Source: Actinomadura opuntiae
GTDB lineage: Bacteria; Actinomycetota; Actinomycetes; Streptosporangiales; Streptosporangiaceae
Reading direction: 5' to 3'
Assembly: GCF_030283205.1 (NCBI RefSeq)
Contig: NZ_JASNWF010000020.1
Span: 164,883 to 228,882 of the forward strand
DNA: 64,000 nucleotides
Shown in pieces: positions 1-8,113 of this stretch (its first letter is position 1; every line of letters starts with the position of its first letter). Below the pieces are notes generated by a model. The model ran no database searches. It was given only the letters and a program-made list of their open reading frames with translations, and had not been told where the DNA came from. Both the position numbers and the translations under genes were made by a program.

Positions 1-1
1 G

Positions 2-1498
2 AGCACGGAAACGGCCCCCGGCCACCGGGACGGCACGCGCCCGGCCGCGCCCGCCCCGCGGCGCTGGTGGGCGCTGGCCGCCGTCGCCACCGCCCAGCTC
101 ATGATCGGCATCGACATGACGATCATGAACATCGCGCTGCCCTCGCTGCAGCGCTCCCTGCACCTGTCCGACCCGGGCCGGCAGTGGGTGATCACCGCCT
201 ACGCGCTCGGCTACGGCGGCCTGCTGCTCCTCGGCGGCCGGCTGTCGGACCTGATCGGCCGCCGCCGCGCGCTGCTGGCCGGGCTGTCGGGGTTCGCGCT
301 GGCGTCCGCGCTCGGCGGCGCGGCGCCCGGCCCTGCGCCGCTGCTCGCCGCGCGGGCCGCCCAGGGCGCCTTCGGGGCCCTGCTCACCCCGTCCGTGCTG
401 GCGACGCTCGCGGCGACGTTCCCCGCCCCGGCCGAGCGCGGCCGGGCGTTCGGGATCTACGGGACGGTGATGGGCAGCTCCTCCGGGCTCGGCGTCCTGC
501 TCGGCGGCGTCCTCACCGACTACCTCGACTGGCGATGGTGCATGTTCGTGAACGTGCCGATCGCGGTCGCCGCCGGCGCCGGGGTCCTGCACGCGGTCCG
601 CCCGGTGCCGCGCACCCCGGGCGTGAAGATCGACGTCGTCGGGGCGCTGCTCGCCACCGCCGGGCTGATGGGCCTCGTCCTCGGCTTCGCGCGGGCGGAA
701 CCGGACGGCTGGGGCGCCGCGACGTCCGCCGGCCCCCTCGCGGGCGGGGCCGCGCTGCTGGCGGTGTTCGCCTGGACGCAGACCAGGGCGCCCGCGCCGC
801 TGCTGCCGCCGCGGGTCGTCCTCGACCGGCGCCGCGGGGGCTCCTACCTCGCCGTCCTCGGCCTGTCGGCCGGGATGTTCGCCGCGCTGTTCTTCCTCAC
901 CTTCTACCTGCAGAACGTGCTCGGCTACTCGCCGGTGCGCGCGGGCGTCGCGTTCCTGCCGCTCACCGCCGGGCTGATGATCGGCGTGCGGGCGGTGAGC
1001 CGGCTGCTCGTGCGGGCGCCGGTCCGGGCGCTCCTGGCCCCCGGGCTGCTGGCGGTCGCCGCCGGGCTCGCGCTGCTCGGAACCGTGCGGGCCGGCAGCG
1101 GCTACTGGACGCACGTGCTGCCGGTGTTCCTGCTCGTGGGGCTCGGCACCGGCTGGGTGCTCGTCACGGCCAACAGCACCGCCACCCTCGACGCGGGCCC
1201 CGACACCGCCGTGGCCGGCGCGACCGTCATGACGTCGCAGCAGATCGGCGCGTCCCTCGGCACCGCCCTGCTCAGCTCGGTCGCCGGGACGGCCGCCGCG
1301 CACTACCTGCGGGCCCATCCCGGCGCGGGGGCGCGCGCGGCGGTGCACGGCTTCGACGTCGCGAGCCTCGGCGCGGCCGGCGCGCTGTGCCTCGTCGCCG
1401 CGGCGGTGTTCCTGATCAGCGGACGGGCGGGCGCCTCCGGCCGTCAGGAGGTCTCCTCTTCCTCCTCGTCCTCGCAGGCGGTGCCGGACAGGCCGTAG
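2..1498 (+). CDS. DHA2-type MFS exporter, 5'-truncated by the window edge
   Basis: Predicted proton-driven multidrug or metabolite exporter in the cytoplasmic membrane. The frame is already open at base 2 with no start codon, and helix 1 lies ahead of the first ATG (101), so the true start is outside the window. Helix 1 has the DHA2 pattern IDMTIMNIALPSLQ, and the loop after helix 2 has MFS motif A (GGRLSDLIGRRR, about bases 233-268). Further hydrophobic segments run to about base 1425. The last 18 codons, a serine-rich stretch, are read from DNA that codes on the other strand for the acidic tail of the DUF5954 gene, so the two genes overlap tail to tail by 55 bases. The family is clear; the substrate cannot be read from sequence. 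Confidence 0.88.
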   Translation, partial: STETAPGHRDGTRPAAPAPRRWWALAAVATAQLMIGIDMTIMNIALPSLQRSLHLSDPGRQWVITAYALGYGGLLLLGGRLSDLIGRRRALLAGLSGFALASALGGAAPGPAPLLAARAAQGAFGALLTPSVLATLAATFPAPAERGRAFGIYGTVMGSSSGLGVLLGGVLTDYLDWRWCMFVNVPIAVAAGAGVLHAVRPVPRTPGVKIDVVGALLATAGLMGLVLGFARAEPDGWGAATSAGPLAGGAALLAVFAWTQTRAPAPLLPPRVVLDRRRGGSYLAVLGLSAGMFAALFFLTFYLQNVLGYSPVRAGVAFLPLTAGLMIGVRAVSRLLVRAPVRALLAPGLLAVAAGLALLGTVRAGSGYWTHVLPVFLLVGLGTGWVLVTANSTATLDAGPDTAVAGATVMTSQQIGASLGTALLSSVAGTAAAHYLRAHPGAGARAAVHGFDVASLGAAGALCLVAAAVFLISGRAGASGRQEVSSSSSSSQAVPDRP

Positions 1499-2445
1499 CG
1501 CTCCTGGTCGGAGGGGCGCGGGGCCTCCGGCCCGTCGCGGCCGAGGCGCAGCATCCGCGAGATGCGGACGGTCCGGAACTCGCGTCCCGCCGCAGTGAAC
1601 GCGTGCCCGGTCGCCCGCTCGATCTGCTCGGCGGCCCGCTCCCACTCGGCGAGCTCCTGCGGGCCGGGCGGGTCGCCCTGGAACTCGCGCAGCCGCGGCA
1701 GCAGGTCGCCGAAGTAGCGGGCCAGCCGCCGGCGGGTCTGCTCCGGGTCGTCGCCGCCGGTCAGCGGCGCCCAGCCGTTTTCCTTGACCTCGACCGCGAC
1801 GAACGTCGGCGGTAGCAGGACCACCCCCGGGTGCGCCTGCACCGCGTGCCGCGCCTCGGCCAGCACGATGTCGGGGACGGTGCCCGGCACCGGCATGTGC
1901 CCGACCAGGTTCAGCCGCAGCTGCGCCTCCCACTGCCCGGCCGGCGCCGCCGGCTCCAGCAGGTGGCCGCGGAGCATCCCGTCGCCGCAGGAGCCGGGTG
2001 TGTCGGTCGGCCGGGGCGGCTCCATCACCCGGTCGCCGAGCAGCGTGTACTTCTCCACCCGGATGATCCGGTAGCGCCGGTCGCCGATCTCCCACTCGTC
2101 CTTGGGGAGCTGCTCGCCCTCCTCGGGGTCCAGGCGGCCGGCCGCCGCGAGCATCGCGGCCCCGACGCCGGGCTCGTGCCGGCCGGACGCCGCCTCCCGC
2201 CGCAGGTCGGCGGCCAGGCCGTACCGGGCGGTGGACGGGTCGGCCGAGCCGAGGCAGCCGATCCGCCACTCGGCGCCGGTCTGCACCGCGTACCCGAAAT
2301 CGGGCGACCCGGCCGGGAGGAGCTTGGGATAGGCCAGGATCGCGTCGCCGATCTCGCGGTCCCGTACGGCCGCGACCGGATCGAGGGAGGCGACCAGGTT
2401 GATGTGGTCGTACCCCGGCATCAACGGGAACGTCATGCCCCTCAT
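1444..2445 (-). CDS. DUF5954 family protein
   Basis: Cytosolic protein of 333 residues with no known function. The order of conserved blocks (DPVAAVRDREI near residue 22, FGYAVQTGAEWRIGC near 50, RYRIIRVEKYTLLGDR near 123, and a C-terminal GREFRTVRISRMLRLG block) fits actinobacterial DUF5954 proteins as I remember them. No signal peptide or membrane segment is visible. It ends in an acidic run (EDEEEEETS) whose DNA overlaps the 3' end of the MFS gene on the other strand. The first ATG was taken; ATG codons at residues 4 and 9 are alternatives. The 210-bp gap to the phosphatase gene is divergent and probably holds promoters for both. Confidence 0.65.
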   Translation of the reverse strand: MRGMTFPLMPGYDHINLVASLDPVAAVRDREIGDAILAYPKLLPAGSPDFGYAVQTGAEWRIGCLGSADPSTARYGLAADLRREAASGRHEPGVGAAMLAAAGRLDPEEGEQLPKDEWEIGDRRYRIIRVEKYTLLGDRVMEPPRPTDTPGSCGDGMLRGHLLEPAAPAGQWEAQLRLNLVGHMPVPGTVPDIVLAEARHAVQAHPGVVLLPPTFVAVEVKENGWAPLTGGDDPEQTRRRLARYFGDLLPRLREFQGDPPGPQELAEWERAAEQIERATGHAFTAAGREFRTVRISRMLRLGRDGPEAPRPSDQERYGLSGTACEDEEEEETS

Positions 2446-2617
2446 CCTCGGGACCCGGAGCGCCGCCCGCAGCGGATTCCGCGGAACCGGACGGCCGCTG
2501 ACGTGCGACTTCTCCTGGTCAGTGACTTATGTCCGACAGGTGAGGGGGAGGTGCCGGACATAATTCCCCGCGGACGACCCGGCGCGCGTGAGCGCCGCCG
2601 ATCGGGCGGCCCCGCGT

Positions 2618-2623
2618 CTAGAC
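2618..2623 (+). promoter_or_regulatory. possible -10 element for the PP2C gene
   Basis: TAGACT, a good match to the actinobacterial -10 consensus, lies 32 bases before the chosen ATG at 2656. No convincing -35 hexamer is visible at the usual distance. An in-frame GTG at 2626 is a weaker start candidate because it would overlap this promoter. Confidence 0.35.
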
Positions 2624-2655
2624 TGGTGGCCGGATCGAGACCGGGGGATGAGGCG

Positions 2656-5010
2656 ATGGTCCCGGATGCCCGCGACACGGCCGGTGCCGAGGCGGCCCAC
2701 GCCGGCCCGTCCCAGGCCGACAGCGCTGCGACCGACACGGCCCGGACCGATGCTGCCCGGACCGACGCGGCCGAGGCCGCCCAGGCCGACCGGGCGCTGT
2801 TCGGCGCGCTGGTCACCGAGGTGCCGTTCGGCGTCGCGTTCCTCGACGACCGGCTCCGCCTGCGCCGCGTCAACGCGGCGCTGCGCGCGCTGCTGCGCGA
2901 CGGCGGTGCCGGCGAGGGCGGCCGCGACGGCGCCGACCTGACCGGCCGGACGCTCACCGAGGTGCTGGACGGCGAGTTCGCCGCGGCCCTCGAGCCCGCG
3001 CTGCGCGGCGTCCTGGACGACGGCCGCCCGGTCACCGGCCTGGAGGTGCGCGGCCCCGTCCCCGAGACCGGCGCCGCACCGGCCGCCCCGTCCGGCGCCG
3101 CGCAGGAGCCCGGCGGTGCGTCCGAGCCCGGTGGTGCGGGCGAGCGGGTCTGGGTCTGCGCGTGCCTGCCGGTCCGCGGACCCGGCGGCGCGGCGCTGGG
3201 CGCGGCGCTGATCGTCCAGGACGAGACGGTCCGCCGCGCGGTGGAGGAGGCGATCACCCGCCGCACCGAGCGGTACCGGTCGCTGGTCGAGGCGACGACG
3301 CCGGTGGTGTGGACGACCGCGGCGGACGGCTCCGCCGGCGAGGACGCCCCGCACTGGCGCGCCGTCACCGGGCAGACCCCCGAGGACTACGCGGAGGGCG
3401 GCTGGCTCGCCGCCGTCCATCCGGAGGACTACGACCGCGTCGCCGCCGAGTGGCGCGACTGCATGCGCGGCGGGCGCGTCCTGGAGGTGGACTGCCGCGT
3501 CCTCACCGGGGCCGGCGGGCGCCGGCACTTCGAGGTGCGGGCCGTCCCGATCCGGCGGGACGGCGAGGTGATCGAGTGGGTCTGCGCCGGCACCGACGTC
3601 ACCGGCCGCCGCGACGCCGAGGAGATGCGCGGCCGGCTCACCGGCCAGCTGTCGGCCGCCGCGCTGCGCACCGCCCGGCTCCAGCAGGCCACCTCGATGC
3701 TCGCCGAGGCGCTGACCGTCGGCGAGGTGGTGCGGGTCATCGTGGAGGTCGGGCAGTCGGCGGTCGGCGTCGACCACTGCACGGTCGCGCTGCTGGACGA
3801 CGGCAAGGCGTGGCTCACCCCCATCGCCCCGGCGGCCGACCCGTCCAACACCGCCGCCCCCGCCACCGAGGACGACGAGGAGTTCGAGGAAGCCGAGGAA
3901 TCCGGAGCCGGCCCCGGCGCGCTGCCGGTGTGGCCGGACGTCGTCGCCGTCACGGACCCGACCGTGATGTCGGCGGCGGCGCGCGAGGGCCGCCCGTTCG
4001 TCGCCGAGAACCCCGGCGAGCTGCGGCGGATGCTCGGCGAGGCCGCCGCCGAGCACGAGATGCGCCGCGGCCCCGGCGAGCAGGCGTGGGTGGCGCTGCC
4101 GCTGCTGGCGGCGGGCGCGGCGATCGGGGTGCTGCGGTTCGCCTTCACCCGGACCCGGTTCCTTACCGAGGACGAGCAGGTGTTCCTGGAGGCGCTGGCC
4201 GGCCAGTGCGCGCTGGCGGTGGAGCGGGCGATCCTGTTCGAGCGCGAGCACCGCACCGCCGAGCAGCTGCAGCGCAGCCTGCTGCCGGGCGACCTGCCGA
4301 GCAGCCCGGAGCTGCGGATGGCGGCGCGCTACGACCCGGTGACCCGGCACGTCCAGGTCGGCGGCGACTGGTACGACGTGTTCAAGCTGCCCGGCAACCG
4401 GCTCGCGGTCGTCGTCGGCGACGTGATGGGCAAGGGCGTCCTGGCCGCCGCGATCATGGGCCGGGTGCGCAACGCGCTGCGCGCGCTGGCGCTCACCGAC
4501 CCGCGGCCCGCCGCCGTCCTGTCCGGGCTGGACCGGCTGTTCAGCGCGACCGAGGACGCCGAGCAGTTCACCACGGTCGCCTACCTGGTGATCGACCCCG
4601 CGACCGGGCAGGGCCTGTACACCAGCGCCGGGCATCCGCCGCCGCTGCTGCTGCCGGCGGGCCGGCCGCCGGAGCTGAGCGACGTCGAGGCCGGCACCCC
4701 GCTCGGCTGGCCGAGCCACCGGCAGCAGGCGAGCTTCTCGCTGTCGCCCGGCGACACCGTCGTGCTGTACTCCGACGGCCTGGTGGAGAACCGCAGGCGC
4801 GGCGTCGACACCGGCCTCAGCGACCTGGTCGCGGCGGCGGCGGAGCTGCCGCGGGGCGGCGGGGCCGATCCGGCCCGGCTCGTCGACCATCTGGTCGCCC
4901 GGCTGCTGGCCGGATACGAGCAGTCCGACGACGTGACCCTCCTCGCCCTGCACGTCCCGGCCGCGGAGGACGTTCCGACCGGGGAGCACGTTCCGGCCGT
5001 GCGGGAGTAG
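2656..5010 (+). CDS. PAS-PAS-GAF-PP2C (SpoIIE/RsbU-type) serine phosphatase
   Basis: Multi-sensor phosphatase of 784 residues, of the kind that dephosphorylates STAS anti-anti-sigma proteins in partner-switching pathways. Domains in order: a PAS-like domain from about residue 48 (VPFGVAFLDD), a second PAS from about 205 (ERYRSLVEATTPVVW, WLAAVHPEDY), a GAF domain from about 340, then the PP2C domain from about 535 (EQLQRSLLPGDLP). Metal-binding aspartates are present in GGDWYD (571/574), VVGDVMGKG (589) and QSDDVTLLAL (758/759), so it should be active. The frame is open far upstream, but ATG 2656 is preceded by GGGGGATGAGG and fits the domain layout. A STAS protein is encoded at 62859, too far away to call a partner. 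The signal sensed is unknown. Confidence 0.85.
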   Translation: MVPDARDTAGAEAAHAGPSQADSAATDTARTDAARTDAAEAAQADRALFGALVTEVPFGVAFLDDRLRLRRVNAALRALLRDGGAGEGGRDGADLTGRTLTEVLDGEFAAALEPALRGVLDDGRPVTGLEVRGPVPETGAAPAAPSGAAQEPGGASEPGGAGERVWVCACLPVRGPGGAALGAALIVQDETVRRAVEEAITRRTERYRSLVEATTPVVWTTAADGSAGEDAPHWRAVTGQTPEDYAEGGWLAAVHPEDYDRVAAEWRDCMRGGRVLEVDCRVLTGAGGRRHFEVRAVPIRRDGEVIEWVCAGTDVTGRRDAEEMRGRLTGQLSAAALRTARLQQATSMLAEALTVGEVVRVIVEVGQSAVGVDHCTVALLDDGKAWLTPIAPAADPSNTAAPATEDDEEFEEAEESGAGPGALPVWPDVVAVTDPTVMSAAAREGRPFVAENPGELRRMLGEAAAEHEMRRGPGEQAWVALPLLAAGAAIGVLRFAFTRTRFLTEDEQVFLEALAGQCALAVERAILFEREHRTAEQLQRSLLPGDLPSSPELRMAARYDPVTRHVQVGGDWYDVFKLPGNRLAVVVGDVMGKGVLAAAIMGRVRNALRALALTDPRPAAVLSGLDRLFSATEDAEQFTTVAYLVIDPATGQGLYTSAGHPPPLLLPAGRPPELSDVEAGTPLGWPSHRQQASFSLSPGDTVVLYSDGLVENRRRGVDTGLSDLVAAAAELPRGGGADPARLVDHLVARLLAGYEQSDDVTLLALHVPAAEDVPTGEHVPAVRE

Positions 5011-5015
5011 GGGAG

Positions 5016-5029
5016 CCCGGCATGCCGGG
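5016..5029. repeat. 14-bp perfect palindrome between the phosphatase and ppa genes
   Basis: CCCGGCATGCCGGG lies 6 bases after the phosphatase stop codon and 25 bases before the pyrophosphatase start. It could be an operator, a short attenuating hairpin, or chance in GC-rich DNA. There is no following T-run. Confidence 0.3.
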
Positions 5030-5053
5030 TATGGCCCCTGCGGGGAGGACACC

Positions 5054-5554
5054 ATGGAAATGGAAATGATCGTCGAGATCCCGCGCGGATCCCGCAACAA
5101 GTACGAGATGGACCACCGGCTCGGGCGGATCCGCCTGGACCGGATGCTGTTCACCTCGACGCAGTACCCGGTGGACTACGGCTACGTCCCCGACACGCTG
5201 GCCGAGGACGGCGACCCGCTGGACGCGATGGTGCTGCTGGAGGAGCCGACGTTCCCGGGCTGCCAGGTGTCGGTCCGCAGCGTCGGGGTGTTCTGGATGC
5301 ACGACGGCGGCGAGCCCGACGCCAAGATCCTCACGGTGCCGGCCCGGGACGTCCGCTACGACTCCATCCGCGACCTGGGCGACGTGCCGAAGTACTTCCT
5401 CGACGAGATCGCGCACTTCTTCGACATCTACAAGAACCTGGAACCGGGCAAGGAGACCGACGTGCGCGGCTGGCAGGAGCGCGACGTCGCCGACCTGGAG
5501 ATCGGCCAGTCCATCGAGCGCGCCGCCGACGCCCGGCTCGCCCGCTCCCGCTAG
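5054..5554 (+). CDS. ppa: inorganic pyrophosphatase (family I)
   Basis: Soluble enzyme that hydrolyses pyrophosphate to phosphate and so pulls biosynthetic reactions forward. The 166-residue length is typical of bacterial family I. Signature residues are present: substrate-binding EIPRGSRNKYE near the N-terminus, YPVDYGYVPDT, and the metal-binding DGDPLDAMV (Asp52, Asp54, Asp57). KYFLDEIAHFFDIYKNLEPGK near the C-terminus is also characteristic. The start could be 5054 or the in-frame ATG six bases later; GGGGAGGAC just upstream supports either. It lies 43 bases after the phosphatase gene and may be cotranscribed with it. Confidence 0.97.
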   Translation: MEMEMIVEIPRGSRNKYEMDHRLGRIRLDRMLFTSTQYPVDYGYVPDTLAEDGDPLDAMVLLEEPTFPGCQVSVRSVGVFWMHDGGEPDAKILTVPARDVRYDSIRDLGDVPKYFLDEIAHFFDIYKNLEPGKETDVRGWQERDVADLEIGQSIERAADARLARSR

Positions 5555-5592
5555 CCGCTCCCGATCGGCGCACGGCCCTTCTACCGGCGGCA

Positions 5593-5619
5593 TGTCACGT
5601 TCCGGCGGGCGGTTCCGTC
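5593..5619 (+). promoter_or_regulatory. ECF41-type promoter for the sigma factor gene (autoregulation)
   Basis: TGTCACG (5593-5599) and CGTC (5616-5619) are separated by exactly 16 bases, 51 bases before the sigma-factor start. This matches the promoter reported for ECF41 sigma factors (TGTCACA, 16 bases, CGTC) except in the last base of the -35 element. The position makes self-activation likely. Confidence 0.7.
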
Positions 5620-5669
5620 CCTCAGGGCGAGGGCGGGTGCGCGCGCCGCCCGTGAGAGGCTGAACGATC

Positions 5670-6557
5670 ATGTCTGATGTCTTCGAGGAGCACCGCAACC
5701 TGCTGTTCGCGGTGGCCTACCGGATGCTCGGCTCCGCGGCGGACGCCGAGGACGCCGTCCAGGACGCGTGGCTCCGCTGGTCCGCCGCGGACCGCTCGGA
5801 CGTCCAGGACCCCAAGGCCTACCTCGTCCGGATCACCACGAACGTGGCGCTGGACCGGCTGCGGTCCGCGCGGGCGCAGCGCGAGACCTACGTGGGCCCG
5901 TGGCTGCCCGAGCCGATGCTGACCTCGCCGGACGTCGCGGAGGGCGCGGAGCTGTCGGAGTCGGTGTCGATGGCGATGCTGGTGGTGCTGGAGACCCTCA
6001 GCCCGCTGGAGCGCGCCGTGTTCGTGCTGAAGGAGGTGTTCGGCTACCCGTACGCGGAGATCGCGCGGGCGCTGGACCGGACGGAGGCGTCCGTGCGGCA
6101 GCTCGGCACCCGGGCGCGCAAGCACGTCGAGGCCCGCCGCCCCCGTTTCGAGGCCGGCGCCGCCGAGCGCCGCGCCGCGACCGAGCGGTTCCTCGACGCG
6201 GTCGTCGGCGGCGACGTCAACCGGCTCATGGAGAGCCTCGCCCCGGACGTGACGATGTGGACCGACGGCGGCGGCAAGGTGCGGGCGCCGAAGAAGCTGG
6301 TCCACGGCTTCGAGCTGGTCGGACGCTTCCTCTCCGGCATCCGCGACCGCCCCTACGAGGGCGTCGGCCCGGACGAGTGGCGGATGCGCCGCGTCGAGAT
6401 CAACGGCGCGCCGGCCCTGGTCGTGGACGGCCCGGACCGCCCGATCAGCACGATCACCGTCTCCGTCGGCGACGACGGGCGCGTCGCGGAGATCCACCTG
6501 GTGGCGAACCCGGACAAGCTCCGCGCGATCGCCGAGGGCCGCACCCTGGAGATGTGA
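5670..6557 (+). CDS. sigJ: ECF41-type RNA polymerase sigma factor (SigJ-like)
   Basis: Extracytoplasmic-function sigma factor of 295 residues. Sigma region 2 (FAVAYRMLGSAADAEDAVQD) is at residues 10-35 and region 4 (VFGYPYAEIARAL) at about 125-150. A SnoaL-like C-terminal extension starts at about residue 175. The three ECF41 hallmarks are all present: WLPEP near residue 79, DGGGK near 196 and NPDKL near 280. In this group the C-terminal domain tunes sigma activity in place of a separate anti-sigma factor. ECF41 genes usually sit beside a gene for a carboxymuconolactone decarboxylase, oxidoreductase or epimerase; none is next to this one. The upstream ECF41-like promoter suggests self-control. 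Confidence 0.92.
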   Translation: MSDVFEEHRNLLFAVAYRMLGSAADAEDAVQDAWLRWSAADRSDVQDPKAYLVRITTNVALDRLRSARAQRETYVGPWLPEPMLTSPDVAEGAELSESVSMAMLVVLETLSPLERAVFVLKEVFGYPYAEIARALDRTEASVRQLGTRARKHVEARRPRFEAGAAERRAATERFLDAVVGGDVNRLMESLAPDVTMWTDGGGKVRAPKKLVHGFELVGRFLSGIRDRPYEGVGPDEWRMRRVEINGAPALVVDGPDRPISTITVSVGDDGRVAEIHLVANPDKLRAIAEGRTLEM

Positions 6558-6575
6558 CGGCGCCCGGCCGCCCCG

Positions 6576-7082
6576 CTAGCGGTCGGCGCCGCGGCGCCTG
6601 CCGCCGAACATCCTCGGCGGCGGGCCCGCGGTCGTCGCCGGGGTCGGCACCGGGCGCACCGTCGCGTAGCCGCCGGGCTCCGGGTCGTCCGCCGTCTCCG
6701 CCGGGGTCAGCCGGACGATCCACGACTCGTCCGCCCAGGTCTCCAGCTGCCCCTCGTGGGTGCGGGCGTTCAGCCGCTCCTTGGCCAGCAGCGGCGCGAC
6801 CTCGTCCCACAGCTCGGTGCCCGGCTCGACCGGCGCGCAGTCGGCGGTGAACGTGACGAGCCGGCCGCCCTTGTCCTTGCTGCGCAGGATCACGGTGACC
6901 CGGTCGGCCTCGGGCAGGCCCGGCAGCGGCTGCTCGCCCTCGCCGCCGGTCAGCACGTACGCCGACCCGTCGTGCCAGACGTGCCAGGCCGCGCGCGGCT
7001 GCGGCAGCCCGGGCAGGTCGAGCCAGAGCAGCCCCGACTTCTTCGCCGCCTCTTCGACCAGCGCGCGGTTCAGCTCACCCAC
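6576..7082 (-). CDS. conserved hypothetical protein
   Basis: Predicted soluble protein of 168 residues; I do not recognise a named family with certainty. It starts at a GTG (VGELNRALVEEAAKKSG) with a poor ribosome site. A beta-rich middle follows (AWHVWHDGSAYVLTGG, VTVILRSKDKGGRLVTF), then a helical segment and the closing motif ESWIVRLTP. A proline- and arginine-rich tail ends the protein. The layout recalls flavin-reductase-like split-barrel proteins, but no cofactor motif is evident. It is divergent from the lyase gene across only 39 bases, so the two promoters must overlap. Confidence 0.6.
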   Translation of the reverse strand: MGELNRALVEEAAKKSGLLWLDLPGLPQPRAAWHVWHDGSAYVLTGGEGEQPLPGLPEADRVTVILRSKDKGGRLVTFTADCAPVEPGTELWDEVAPLLAKERLNARTHEGQLETWADESWIVRLTPAETADDPEPGGYATVRPVPTPATTAGPPPRMFGGRRRGADR

Positions 7083-7121
7083 GCAGGAAAGCGTCTCACA
7101 CCGCTGGATAGCATCCCGCCC

Positions 7122-8063
7122 ATGAGGTCTCGGCGCACCACCCTCGCGGTCCCCGGCAGCAATCCCCGCTTCATCGAGAAGGCGCAGGGGCTCCCCGCCG
7201 ACGAGATCTTCCTCGACCTGGAGGACGCCGTCGCGCCGTCCGCCAAGGAGGGGGCGCGCGCGACCGTCGTCGCCGCGCTCAACGACGGCGACTGGACCGG
7301 CAGGATCCGGGTGGTGCGGATCAACGACCTGGAGACGCACTGGGCCTACCGGGACGTGATCGAGGTCGTCGAGGGCGCGGGCGCGAACCTCGACGCGATC
7401 ATGCTGCCGAAGGCGTCGGACGCCACGCACGTCCAATGGCTCGACCGGCTCCTCACCCAGATCGAGCGGGCCATGGGGTTCGAGGTCGGACGCATCGGCA
7501 TCGAGGCGCAGATCGAGGACGCCAAGGGCATGGTGAACATCGACGCGATCGCCGCGTCGTCGCCGCGCCTGGAGTCGCTGGTGTTCGGGCCCGGCGACCT
7601 GATGGCGTCCATCAACATGAGGACGCTGGTGGTGGGGGAGCAGCCGCCCGGCTACACCGAGGGCGACGCCTACCACTACATCCTGATGCGGATCCTGATG
7701 GCCGCCCGCGCCCACGACCTGCAGGCCATCGACGGCCCGTACTTCAACGTCCGCGACGTGGAGGCGTTCCGGCGCGTCGCCGAGCGCTCCGCCGCGCTCG
7801 GCTTCGACGGCAAGTGGGTGCTGCACCCGTCCCAGATCGAGGCGGGGAACGCGGTGTTCTCCCCGTCCCAGGACGACTACGACCACGCCGAGCTGATCCT
7901 GGACGCCTACGAGCACTTCACCACCGTCGAGGGACGCGGCGCCGCGACGCTCGGCGACGAGATGATCGACGAGGCGTCCCGCAAGATGGCGCTCGTCGTC
8001 GCGGCCAAGGGACGCGCCGCCGGGATGGCGCGCACCAAGCGCTTCGATCCCTCGGGCACCTGA
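7122..8063 (+). CDS. HpcH/HpaI aldolase family (CitE-like) CoA-ester lyase
   Basis: TIM-barrel lyase of 313 residues. CitE-like enzymes cleave or form malyl-CoA, citramalyl-CoA or related CoA esters with a divalent metal. Characteristic blocks: LAVPGSNPRFIEKA at the start, DEIFLDLEDAVAP near residue 28 with the acidic metal ligands, IEAQIEDAKGMVNIDAIA near 127 with the second acidic cluster, FGPGDLMASI near 152, and GKWVLHPSQIEAGNAVFSP near 230. Actinobacterial homologues are often called L-malyl-CoA/beta-methylmalyl-CoA lyase, but nothing nearby fixes the substrate. The frame is open further upstream through the antisense of the neighbouring gene; ATG 7122 fits the family N-terminus. Confidence 0.85.
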   Translation: MRSRRTTLAVPGSNPRFIEKAQGLPADEIFLDLEDAVAPSAKEGARATVVAALNDGDWTGRIRVVRINDLETHWAYRDVIEVVEGAGANLDAIMLPKASDATHVQWLDRLLTQIERAMGFEVGRIGIEAQIEDAKGMVNIDAIAASSPRLESLVFGPGDLMASINMRTLVVGEQPPGYTEGDAYHYILMRILMAARAHDLQAIDGPYFNVRDVEAFRRVAERSAALGFDGKWVLHPSQIEAGNAVFSPSQDDYDHAELILDAYEHFTTVEGRGAATLGDEMIDEASRKMALVVAAKGRAAGMARTKRFDPSGT

Positions 8064-8113
8064 CGGGACATACCATTCGTCCACACGGGGAAGCCGTCGC
8101 GGGAGGGGACCAG

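Noticed and set aside
2527..5154. Very long minus-strand open frame opposite the PP2C gene
   Set aside because: It is an antisense shadow of a high-GC gene, low in complexity with no domain; the plus strand has clear PAS, GAF and PP2C motifs. The same reasoning removed the long shadow frames opposite the kinase, permease, molybdenum hydroxylase and other genes.
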